From assembly GCA_965226855.1 (NCBI GenBank), contig CBDDEE010000027.1, forward strand, positions 186,001 to 250,000: a DNA stretch of 64,000 nt, written 5' to 3'. Shown here piece after piece: positions 23,325-31,116 of the stretch. Source of the stretch: JAUXJB01 sp965226855 (GTDB lineage: Bacteria; Myxococcota_A; UBA9160; SZUA-336). The notes under the pieces are model-generated. The model made no database searches. It saw only the letters and a list, made by a program, of their open reading frames with translations, and was not told the DNA's origin. The position numbers and the translations under genes are program-made. Positions within the stretch are counted from its first letter, which is position 1; the number at the start of each line of letters is the position of its first letter.

Positions 23325-25613
23325 TTGCGAAGCCGATCGTCGCTCTCGAGCATGGTCCTCCTCGCGGTCGTCCTCGGCGGACGTCTGGCGTGGGGCGCAC
23401 CTGACGTCGCAGAGACGGCCTTCTCAGAGGGAGTATTCCGAGCGGGCGATCCCAAGGTCGAGGTGCGCCTACTTGCGGAGCGGGACGCCGTATACGCAGG
23501 CGCGAGTGCGCGCGTGGGCCTGCTCTTCAGCCTCGATCCCGGCTGGCACGTCTACTGGCGGAACCCCGGTCAATCCGGACTGGCGACACTAGTCGAGTGG
23601 GGGATCGATGGAGCCGAGACGGGGGAGCTCCAGTGGCCTGCACCGGAGGTCTTCGCGGAGTCAGACGGCTTTCTGACCACCTACGGCTACGCCGACGAGG
23701 TGCTCCTGTTCACGACGGCGCGGTTCGTGGGCGACCTCGGCGACGAGGTAGAGCTCGCGGCTGAGGTCGACTACCTCGCGTGCGAGGTCCAGTGCGTCCC
23801 CGGGCGCGCGGAGCTCAGCATGCGCCTGCCCGTCGCCGAGGCGGATGTGGCGGCCTCACCCGAGATCCAGGCGCTCTTCGAGAAGTACGCAGCTCGGGTC
23901 CCGGCCAAGGCCGAGGAGCTGGGCATCCAGGTGGAGGCCCTCTACTCCCAGACGGCCGTTCGACCCGGCGACAGCTTCAAGGGCGCGATCGCGCTCAACG
24001 CTCCAGAGGGAGTGCGCCTGCGACCCGTCTCCGGCCCGCGGGCACTCGTACCGGACGAGACCCCCGGACTCGAGCTCGAGGTGCTCGGCAGCTCGCGACA
24101 TCCCCTGGACGAGAGGGGCATGCTGGTTCGCTTCACAGGGACGGCAGAGGACGCTCCCGAGGCGGCCAGACGCATCACGGGTATAGTCGCGCTTCGGGGC
24201 GGAGGCGCCCCCGGCAGCTGGGTCGAGATCGACGTGCCGTTTCCGCGTGCCGCTGAGGGCGCCGAGGTGACGCTGATCCAAAACCCGTGGCTCGAGCCGC
24301 CGCAGGCGGCGGGCGTGCCACTCTGGCAGGCCGTGCTGCTCGCGCTGCTGGGCGGGCTGATCTTGAATCTCATGCCCTGCGTATTGCCGGTCCTCGCCAT
24401 CAAGGTCGTGGGGATGACCCAGCTCGCCCACCACAGCCGCCGCGAGGTCATCGGCCATGGCCTCGCCTACACCGGCGGAATTCTCGCAACCATGCTCGCC
24501 CTGGCCGGCGTCATCGTCGGTCTGCGTCTGGCGGGTACCCAGGTCGGCTGGGGCTTCCAGTTCCAGGAGCCGATCTTCGTCGCCGCGATCAGCACCGTGC
24601 TGTTGCTCTTTGCTCTGAACCTCTTCGGTGTTTTCGAGATCTTCATCGACTCGAGCGCGCTCAACCGCCTCGAGGCGAGCGCGGTGGGGATGCGCCGGAG
24701 CTTCTTCGAGGGACTGCTCGCCGTCGTGGTCGCGACGCCCTGCTCCGCTCCGTTTCTGGGTACGGCGATCGGCCTGGCCTTTGCTAGCTCGACACCGGTG
24801 ATCCTGGGGATCTTCCTCGCCATCGGGATCGGCCTAGCCTCTCCGTACCTGCTCGTCACCCTGGTCCCGTCTTGGGCGCGCTGGATCCCCCGCTCAGGTG
24901 GCTGGATGCTCCACCTGCGCGCGCTCTTGGGCTTCGCCCTGCTCGGAACCGTCGTGTGGATGCTCTGGCTCGCCGGCCGCCACGCCGGAGCAGATGGCAT
25001 GGTTGCGCTACTCGTCTTCCTGCTCGCCGTGGGCTTCGCCGCCTGGGCCTTCGGCACGCTGCAGCGAGCCGCGAGTACGCGGCTGCTCGTCGCGGGAACG
25101 GCCCTCCTAGCCCTGATCGCGGTCGTCGGCAGCCTCACCCTGCCGGCCACGCGCGTGGCAAGCGACGGGCGCGCGGCGGAGTCCGGCGCAATTGCCTGGC
25201 GGAGCTACGACCCCGGCGAGATCGCGTCCTCGGTACGCGACGGACGAGTGGTATTCGTCGACTTCACCGCGGACTGGTGCATCACCTGCAAGCTGAACGA
25301 GCGTGTGGTGCTCTCGAACGAGCGCGTCCTGGCAGAACTCGAGCGCCTGCAGGTAGTCCCGTTCAAGGCCGACTGGACGCGCCGTGATCCCGAGATCCAA
25401 GCAGAGCTCGCACGCCGCGGCAGGGCCGGCGTTCCCATGTATCTCGTCTTCAGCCCCGACGCTCCCGACGACCCGGAAGTATTACCAGAGCTGCTGACGG
25501 TCGACGGGTTCATCCGGGCCCTGCGGGGGGCCTCTGGTAGCAAGATGGTGACCTCTCCGACGCGTGACGAGCCCAACCGAGGGGCGCCAATAGCACCCGT
25601 TTCCGGTCTCTAG
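23325..25613 (+). CDS. DsbD-like thiol:disulfide interchange protein
   Basis: A 762-residue three-part membrane protein that carries electrons from cytosolic thioredoxin to the periplasm. An exported N-terminal DsbD-alpha-like domain with the Cys pair in ACEVQCVPG is followed by about eight membrane segments (residues 335-610). Redox Cys are in NLMPCVLPVLAIK and ATPCSAPFLG. A C-terminal thioredoxin domain has DWCITC (Cys652, Cys655). TTG at 23325 is favoured by AGGAG ten bases upstream; ATG at 23352 is an alternative. Together with MsrB and MsrPQ it forms a thiol/methionine repair group. Confidence 0.9.
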   Translation: MRSRSSLSSMVLLAVVLGGRLAWGAPDVAETAFSEGVFRAGDPKVEVRLLAERDAVYAGASARVGLLFSLDPGWHVYWRNPGQSGLATLVEWGIDGAETGELQWPAPEVFAESDGFLTTYGYADEVLLFTTARFVGDLGDEVELAAEVDYLACEVQCVPGRAELSMRLPVAEADVAASPEIQALFEKYAARVPAKAEELGIQVEALYSQTAVRPGDSFKGAIALNAPEGVRLRPVSGPRALVPDETPGLELEVLGSSRHPLDERGMLVRFTGTAEDAPEAARRITGIVALRGGGAPGSWVEIDVPFPRAAEGAEVTLIQNPWLEPPQAAGVPLWQAVLLALLGGLILNLMPCVLPVLAIKVVGMTQLAHHSRREVIGHGLAYTGGILATMLALAGVIVGLRLAGTQVGWGFQFQEPIFVAAISTVLLLFALNLFGVFEIFIDSSALNRLEASAVGMRRSFFEGLLAVVVATPCSAPFLGTAIGLAFASSTPVILGIFLAIGIGLASPYLLVTLVPSWARWIPRSGGWMLHLRALLGFALLGTVVWMLWLAGRHAGADGMVALLVFLLAVGFAAWAFGTLQRAASTRLLVAGTALLALIAVVGSLTLPATRVASDGRAAESGAIAWRSYDPGEIASSVRDGRVVFVDFTADWCITCKLNERVVLSNERVLAELERLQVVPFKADWTRRDPEIQAELARRGRAGVPMYLVFSPDAPDDPEVLPELLTVDGFIRALRGASGSKMVTSPTRDEPNRGAPIAPVSGL

Positions 25614-25679
25614 CGTTCCGGCTAAAGCACAGCCCCCGACTTCGACGAATACTGAAGAGGACTCTCCGTCGGAGCGCGA

Positions 25680-27176
25680 ATGCCCAGCCTGCTGCAAGAG
25701 CTCGAGCAAGCAGATCAGCTGCCGTCTCCGCCGGCCGTGGCGTTACGCATCGTCGAGCTCAACAAGGACGACCAGGTCGACATCCGCGAGCTTGCGGAGG
25801 CTCTGAGCCAGGATCCCGCGCTCGTCGCGAAGCTGCTAAAGACCGCGAACTCGAGCCTCTTCGGGCTGCCGCGCGAGATTTCGAGCATACGCCAGGCAGT
25901 GTTGATCCTGGGCCTGCGCAGCGTGAACCTTCTGGCGCTCTCGTTCTCCATTCTGTCGATGAACAGAGGCGAGTCGCGCTGCGGCTTCGACCACAGCCAC
26001 TTCTGGACTCGCACCTCCGCGACGGCCCTCGGCATGCGCCTGCTCACCGAGCGGAGATTCCCCACTCTTAGGGAGGAGGCGTTCCTCAGCGGAATGCTGA
26101 GCGGCTTTGGGAGGCTGGTGCTCGCCGAGTGCGTTCCGGAGCGGTATCAACCGGTTCTCGAAACCTGGCGCGACAGCGGACGGGCATTGCACGAGATCGA
26201 GCGAGAAGAGTTCGGGAGCAGCAGCGCCGAACTCGCTGCCGACCTGCTCGCCTCGTGGGGCCTGCCGAATCGGATCTGCACCACGATCCGTAACCACGTC
26301 GAGCCAGAGCGGGTGCCGGACTCGACGGATCTCGGGCTTGCCGAGCTTCTGCACTTCTGCGCGATCTGCGGCGACTTGCTGGCCGGCGGAGACGTGGTCT
26401 CCGGCGCCGCCAGGATCGAGGAGGCGGGAGCCCGCTACCTGGACTTCGATCGGGCGGAGTGCTGCGAGGTGCTCCTGAAGATCCAGGAGGGTCTTCCGGA
26501 TCTCGCGCTGGGCCTCGAGCTCAGAACCAAAGACCCTGCGAGCCTGGCCGCGATCACCGCACAGGCGACGCAGCTACTGGTGCGCGAGAGCCTCGCTCTG
26601 AACGAGCAGGTGCGCAGTGTGACCTCCGAGCTGGACGAGCTCGGCAAGCAGAACACCGACCTCGAGCTGCGCGCGATCTCCGATCCGCTGACTGGCCTGA
26701 AGAACCGCGGCTACTTCGACGATACGCTGCACGTCGAGTTCGAGCGCGCACGCAAGAATGGTACGCCGCTCGGGCTGCTGCTTCTCGATCTCGACCACTT
26801 CAAGAGCGTGAACGACGACCACGGCCACCAGGCCGGCGACCAGCTGCTGCGGGAGATCGCCATCGCGATCATGGAGAGCGCGGAGGGCGGTGACAGGGCG
26901 TGTCGGTACGGCGGCGATGAGTTCGCCCTGATCTGCCCCCAGGCGACCCCCGAGGAGCTCGAGGCTCGGATGGAGCGGCTGCGGAGAAAGACCTACACGA
27001 CCTCGATCGAACCCCTTGGCGAGTCAGTGCGCCGTTCGGTCTCGATCGGCGCGTGCGCCTGTCGCAATGCAAAGGCGGTGGCGAACCCGGCCGCCCTGGT
27101 AGCGGCTGCCGATCGCGCCCTCTACCGCGCCAAGGCCGCAGGACGAAACTGCGGCCGCCTGGTCACCGTCGGCTGA
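25680..27176 (+). CDS. HDOD-GGDEF signalling protein (diguanylate cyclase)
   Basis: A 498-residue protein with an N-terminal HDOD domain (about residues 10-215; SPPAVALRIVELNKDD, DPALVAKLLKTANSS) and a C-terminal GGDEF domain (about 330-498). The active site is intact, CRYGGDEFALIC. The base-recognition segment DLDHFKSVNDDHGHQAGD has the canonical Asp, so c-di-GMP rather than cGAMP is expected; Hypr-type enzymes have Ser there. A short coiled-coil-like linker (residues about 295-335) may allow dimerisation. A REP-like repeat follows the stop. Confidence 0.92.
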   Translation: MPSLLQELEQADQLPSPPAVALRIVELNKDDQVDIRELAEALSQDPALVAKLLKTANSSLFGLPREISSIRQAVLILGLRSVNLLALSFSILSMNRGESRCGFDHSHFWTRTSATALGMRLLTERRFPTLREEAFLSGMLSGFGRLVLAECVPERYQPVLETWRDSGRALHEIEREEFGSSSAELAADLLASWGLPNRICTTIRNHVEPERVPDSTDLGLAELLHFCAICGDLLAGGDVVSGAARIEEAGARYLDFDRAECCEVLLKIQEGLPDLALGLELRTKDPASLAAITAQATQLLVRESLALNEQVRSVTSELDELGKQNTDLELRAISDPLTGLKNRGYFDDTLHVEFERARKNGTPLGLLLLDLDHFKSVNDDHGHQAGDQLLREIAIAIMESAEGGDRACRYGGDEFALICPQATPEELEARMERLRRKTYTTSIEPLGESVRRSVSIGACACRNAKAVANPAALVAAADRALYRAKAAGRNCGRLVTVG

Positions 27177-27185
27177 GCGCGTCCT

Positions 27186-27281
27186 GTGGGACCCGGCGCG
27201 CGAACGGTCGCGCGCGACCCACCTTCGCTCAGACCTACGGCTTCGCTGCGCGCGCCGCAATCGCGGCGCTTGCGTGCGAAA
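27186..27281. repeat. REP-like intergenic element, copy 2
   Basis: Counterpart of the element at 4091-4217. It contains an 8-bp perfect stem GCGCGCGA-ACGG-TCGCGCGC and the second hairpin GCGCCGC-AATC-GCGGCGC (27252-27269), whose arms are the swapped version of the copy 1 arms. The flanks TTCGCTGCGC and TTGC are conserved. It lies between the HDOD-GGDEF stop and msrP and may also terminate transcription. Confidence 0.6.
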
Positions 27282-27351
27282 CACTAGACTAACGGAGGCA
27301 TCCGACGTACGGGCCGCGAAACACGCGCCCGAAGGAGAGGAGTTAGCCGCC

Positions 27352-28332
27352 GTGCTCATCCGCATTCGCCGCCCTAGCGACATCGCCTACCGCGAGATCA
27401 CGGACGAGGCACTCTACCTGCGTCGGCGCGAGTTCCTGCGAGGGTCCGCGCTCGGCGCTGGCGCCGCGGTACTCGCCACGGCGGGACTCCCACGGCAGGT
27501 CGGCGCGGCCACACAGCCCGAGGACCTGAGGCCGCTCGGCCCGCTCGAGCCGAGCCTCTTCAGTACCGACGAGATCCGCACCCCCTTCGAGGACGCGGTC
27601 TCGTACAACAACTTCTACGAGTTCGGCACGCACAAGAGAGACCCTGCCCGCTTCGCCCAGCGCCTGAAGACTGAGCCTTGGCCCGTCTCGATCGAAGGAG
27701 AGGTGGCGAAGCCGGGCGAGCGCGCGTTCGAGGACCTGGTGAAGCCCCACGCGCTCGAGGAGCGCGTCTACCGGCTGCGCTGCGTCGAGGCCTGGTCGAT
27801 GGTCATCCCGTGGATCGGGATCCCGCTCGGCGACGTCTTGCGCCGCCTCGAGCCTACGTCCCGAGCGAGGTACGTGGAGTTCCGGACCCTGCACGACCCC
27901 GACCAGATGCGCGGGCAGCGTCGCCGGGTCCTGGACTGGCCCTACCGCGAGGCGCTGCGCATGGACGAGGCCATGCACCCGCTGACCATCCTCGCCGTGG
28001 GCCTGTATGGGCGCGTCCTGCCCAACCAGAACGGCGCGCCACTCCGCCTGGTGGTTCCCTGGAAGTACGGCTTCAAGAGTATCAAGTCGATCGTGAGCAT
28101 CCGTCTCACGCGCGAGAGGCCGCAGAATAGCTGGAACATGTCTGCACCGCGCGAGTACGGCTTCTACGCGAACGTCAATCCCGACGTCGACCATCCCCGT
28201 TGGAGCCAGAAGCGAGAGCGCCGCATTGGGGCAGGCTTCTTCAAGCCGAAGCAGCCCACGCTGCTCTTCAATGGCTACGCCGAGGAGGTCGCCGGCTTGT
28301 ACACAGGCATGAACCTCGCCAGGAACTTTTGA
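27352..28332 (+). CDS. msrP: Protein-methionine-sulfoxide reductase catalytic subunit MsrP
   Basis: A 326-residue periplasmic molybdopterin enzyme (YedY) that repairs methionine sulfoxide in envelope proteins. The twin-arginine signal RRREFLRGSALGAGAA is near residue 25. The molybdenum ligand Cys lies in RLRCVEAWSMVIPW. The C-terminal motif PWKYGFKSIKSIV and WNMSAPREYGFYANVNP are typical. GTG at 27352 is chosen because GAAGGAGAGGAG lies upstream; an earlier in-frame start at 27274 lacks such a site and falls in the repeat region. It forms an operon with msrQ eight bases downstream. Confidence 0.95.
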   Translation: MLIRIRRPSDIAYREITDEALYLRRREFLRGSALGAGAAVLATAGLPRQVGAATQPEDLRPLGPLEPSLFSTDEIRTPFEDAVSYNNFYEFGTHKRDPARFAQRLKTEPWPVSIEGEVAKPGERAFEDLVKPHALEERVYRLRCVEAWSMVIPWIGIPLGDVLRRLEPTSRARYVEFRTLHDPDQMRGQRRRVLDWPYREALRMDEAMHPLTILAVGLYGRVLPNQNGAPLRLVVPWKYGFKSIKSIVSIRLTRERPQNSWNMSAPREYGFYANVNPDVDHPRWSQKRERRIGAGFFKPKQPTLLFNGYAEEVAGLYTGMNLARNF

Positions 28333-28340
28333 GGACCAGC

Positions 28341-28967
28341 ATGGCGGGTTCGCGGGGGTGGCTACGCGGACCTGGCGTCCACGCTCTGGTGTTCGTCGTC
28401 GGTGTCGCGCCGGCCGCACTCCTGCTGCTGGACGGACTGGCAGGGCGCCTCGGGGCGAACCCGATCGAGACCCTGACGCACACCACTGGTGACTGGACGC
28501 TCCGCTTCTTGCTCGCCGCTCTCGCCGTCACTCCCATGCGCCGCCTTCTGGGCTGGAGCTTCCTGGCGCCGCGGCGTCGAACCCTGGGCCTGTTCGCGTT
28601 CTTCTACGCTTGTATGCACCTGTCCACATACGTGGCGCTCGACATGTTCTTCGACTGGAGCGCCGTGCTCGAAGACGTGCTCGAGCGCCCCTACATCACG
28701 GTGGGCTTCACGGGCTTCCTCTGCCTGCTGCCGCTGGCGATCACCTCCACACGCGGCTGGATCCGACGGCTGGGGCGGCGCTGGGTGCAGCTCCACCGGC
28801 TCGCTTACGTGGCGGGCGTCGCGGGAGTCGTCCACTATCTGTGGCTCACGAAGGCGGACCTCCTGGAGCCGCTCGTGTACTCGGCCATCCTCATCGCACT
28901 CCTCGCAGTCCGGGTTTGGTTTCGGCTCGCAGGGCGGAGAAGCCACGCCGCGCGCTCGCTCGTGTAA
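28341..28967 (+). CDS. msrQ: MsrQ, haem-binding membrane subunit
   Basis: A 208-residue inner-membrane protein of the ferric-reductase-like YedZ family, delivering electrons to MsrP. About six membrane helices are evident. Haem-ligating His candidates lie in FYACMHLSTYVALD and in LHRLAYVAGVAGVVHYLW. ATG at 28341 follows the msrP stop closely with AGGACC upstream. Same operon as msrP; the quinone pool is the likely electron source. Confidence 0.93.
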   Translation: MAGSRGWLRGPGVHALVFVVGVAPAALLLLDGLAGRLGANPIETLTHTTGDWTLRFLLAALAVTPMRRLLGWSFLAPRRRTLGLFAFFYACMHLSTYVALDMFFDWSAVLEDVLERPYITVGFTGFLCLLPLAITSTRGWIRRLGRRWVQLHRLAYVAGVAGVVHYLWLTKADLLEPLVYSAILIALLAVRVWFRLAGRRSHAARSLV

Positions 28968-29004
28968 GATCGACCGTCCAGGAGGCGGGCGCCGGACGAA
29001 AGGG

Positions 29005-29898
29005 ATGAGCACGACGGGGATCACGCCGTCGGAGCACGCGCGCCGAGCGCGGCTCCTCCTGGGTCTGGGTGCGGCGGTAGGGCTCGCGGCCGTTGCTGTA
29101 GGGCTCATGTCGCCAACACGCGGTTTGCCTTCGCATGCGGTCGCCCGCGTGAATAACAGCGTGATCAGCTCCGTGGAGTACGAACGCGCGGTCGCCGCAC
29201 TCGCGGCCGACAGTCGTTCCGTCCTGAGCGAGGCCGACCGGCAGCACGTGCTGGATCGACTGATCGACGAGGAGCTCCTGGTCCAACACGCGCTCGACCT
29301 GGAGCTGCCCCGCCACGATGCGCGCGTTCGCGCAGATCTGGTGGCCGCGGTCATCCAGGCCCTCGTCGCCACGGCATCTGACACGGACCCGCCCGATGCG
29401 GAGCTCGAAGCCTTCTATCGCGAGCACGCCGACTACTTCGCTCGCCCAGGCCGTGCGCGTATCGCACAGATCATGGTGCGTTCAGAGCCGGTTCGCTCCC
29501 AGGAACAGGCCCTCACCCGCGCCCGCGAGGCCGCGCGGCGCCTGCGGGCCGGAGAGCCGTTCGCGCTCGTGAAGAGCGAGCTTGGCGACGCCGAGGTTGC
29601 GCTGCTTCCGGACACCTACCTCTCTCCTGGGAAGCTGCGCGAGTACCTAGGTCCCAGCGCGATGCGGGCCGCGCTGAATCTGGCGCCGGGAGAGGTGAGC
29701 GATCCTATGGTTTCGGGGCACGGCTACACTTTGGTGTTATCGCTGGGGCGCGAGCCTGGTGTGACGCCCGAGCTGGCCGAGATCGAGGCGGAGGTTCGCA
29801 GCGAGTGGGTGCGGCGCGCGGGAGATGCGGCGCTACGCGGTGCGCTCGACGATCTGCGCCGCCGCGCGGAGATCGAGCTGTCCCCCGGGGGGCCATGA
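29005..29898 (+). CDS. Membrane-anchored PpiC/SurA-type peptidyl-prolyl isomerase
   Basis: A 297-residue envelope protein. Residues 20-40 form a signal/anchor helix (LLLGLGAAVGLAAVAVGL). An N-terminal SurA-like chaperone region follows (VARVNNSVISSVEYERAV), then a parvulin PPIase domain (about 155-255; ARIAQIMVRSEP, AREAARRLRAGEPF and LNLAPGEVSDPMVSGHGYTLV). ATG at 29005 has AAAGGG immediately upstream; the frame continues earlier only through the msrQ region. Its TGA stop overlaps the ATG of the HupE-like gene, implying translational coupling. Confidence 0.85.
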   Translation: MSTTGITPSEHARRARLLLGLGAAVGLAAVAVGLMSPTRGLPSHAVARVNNSVISSVEYERAVAALAADSRSVLSEADRQHVLDRLIDEELLVQHALDLELPRHDARVRADLVAAVIQALVATASDTDPPDAELEAFYREHADYFARPGRARIAQIMVRSEPVRSQEQALTRAREAARRLRAGEPFALVKSELGDAEVALLPDTYLSPGKLREYLGPSAMRAALNLAPGEVSDPMVSGHGYTLVLSLGREPGVTPELAEIEAEVRSEWVRRAGDAALRGALDDLRRRAEIELSPGGP

Positions 29899-31116
29899 GC
29901 AAGCACTGGAGCTTCGCCGCCTCGATCCTGGGCTTGCTCGTCGTGCTTCCCGCGGCGTCACTTCGAGCCCACACTCGCAGCGTCTCCTACTCGACCTGGG
30001 AGCTCACGAAGACCGGCGCAAGCGTGCGCGCACAGGTCACCCTCCTGGATCTGAGCCGAATCGGTGTCGCGTCTCCATTGAGCCCCGAGGGCGTGGCACG
30101 CGCAAGCCGTATACTCGCGCGAGATCTGCACCTGTTCTCCGGGGACCGGCCCTGCGCACGGCTGTCGGAGCCGAGCCCACGTCGGGCGCGCGAGGGCTGG
30201 ACGGCCTGGGCCTGGAAGATCGAGTGTCCGCAGGCTCCCAACCTCTCGATTCGTAGCGTCCTGCTGCTGGACGCCGCACCGTCGCACCTTCACTTTGCGC
30301 GCGTGCGGCTCTCGGACGGTAGCGTCGTCGAGCGGGTGCTGTCCGAGGTGGCGCCGGACTGGCCGCTGGATATCGCCGCGGGCGAGCTCGAGATAGCGGG
30401 GAGTGGCAGCTCACTCACCGACTACTGGGGAATCGGCGTCCAGCACATCCTGTCTGGTTGGGATCACCTGGCTTTCGTGATCGCGTTGCTGCTGCTCGCG
30501 CGGACGTTCGGCGAGGTCGTGACCCTGGTGACGGGCTTTACCGTGGCGCACAGCGTCACGCTCGGGCTCGCGGTGCTGGGGGGTCTTGCAGCCAGACAGC
30601 GCCGCCGTGGAGGCGCTGATCGGATTCTCGATCGCCCTCGTAGGGGCGGAGAACGCCTGGCTGCTCGGCGACCGGGGCCGCCTGGTTCCGACGACCTTAC
30701 TGCTCTGTCTGGTCGCCATGGCGGCACTGGCAGCTATAGGTGTGGGTATTCTCTCGCCCTGGATCCTGCTAGGCCTGGCGCTCTTCTGCGGCTGCCACTT
30801 CGGGCTCCTCTCGAAGGCCCTGCGCCCCGCCCGGCTGCGCGCCGCCATCGCGTTCGCCTTTGGCCTGGTCCACGGCTTTGGCTTCGGCGGCTTCCTTACC
30901 GGGCTCGGCCTACCGACCGATCGCGTCGCGCCGGCGCTGCTGGGCTTCAACCTCGGCGTCGAGGCCGGTCAGCTCGCGGTCGTCGCGGTGGCCTGGCCGC
31001 TCCTGCTCTGGCTCGAGAGGGTCCGAGCCGGCGGGGCGCGTCTGGTCGCAGAGCTGGGCTCGGCCGCTGTGTGCGGGCTCGGCGTCTTCTGGTTTCTCGG
31101 CCGCGTATTCAGCTAG
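29895..31116 (+). pseudogene. HupE/UreJ-family membrane protein, frameshifted
   Basis: A protein of about 406 residues if repaired. It has an exported N-terminal domain (signal, then HTRSVSYSTWELTKTGASV) and the HupE/UreJ_2 membrane domain starting DYWGIGVQHILSGWDHLAFVIAL. The frame breaks in a run of six G at 30578-30583; with five G the sequence continues LAVLGVLQPDSAAVEALIGFSIALVG and runs to 31116 with four more helices and the family's HGFGFGGFL motif. The family is linked to nickel/cobalt handling, but members of this long type have no tested role. A one-base insertion, natural or technical, is the only defect. Confidence 0.8.
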
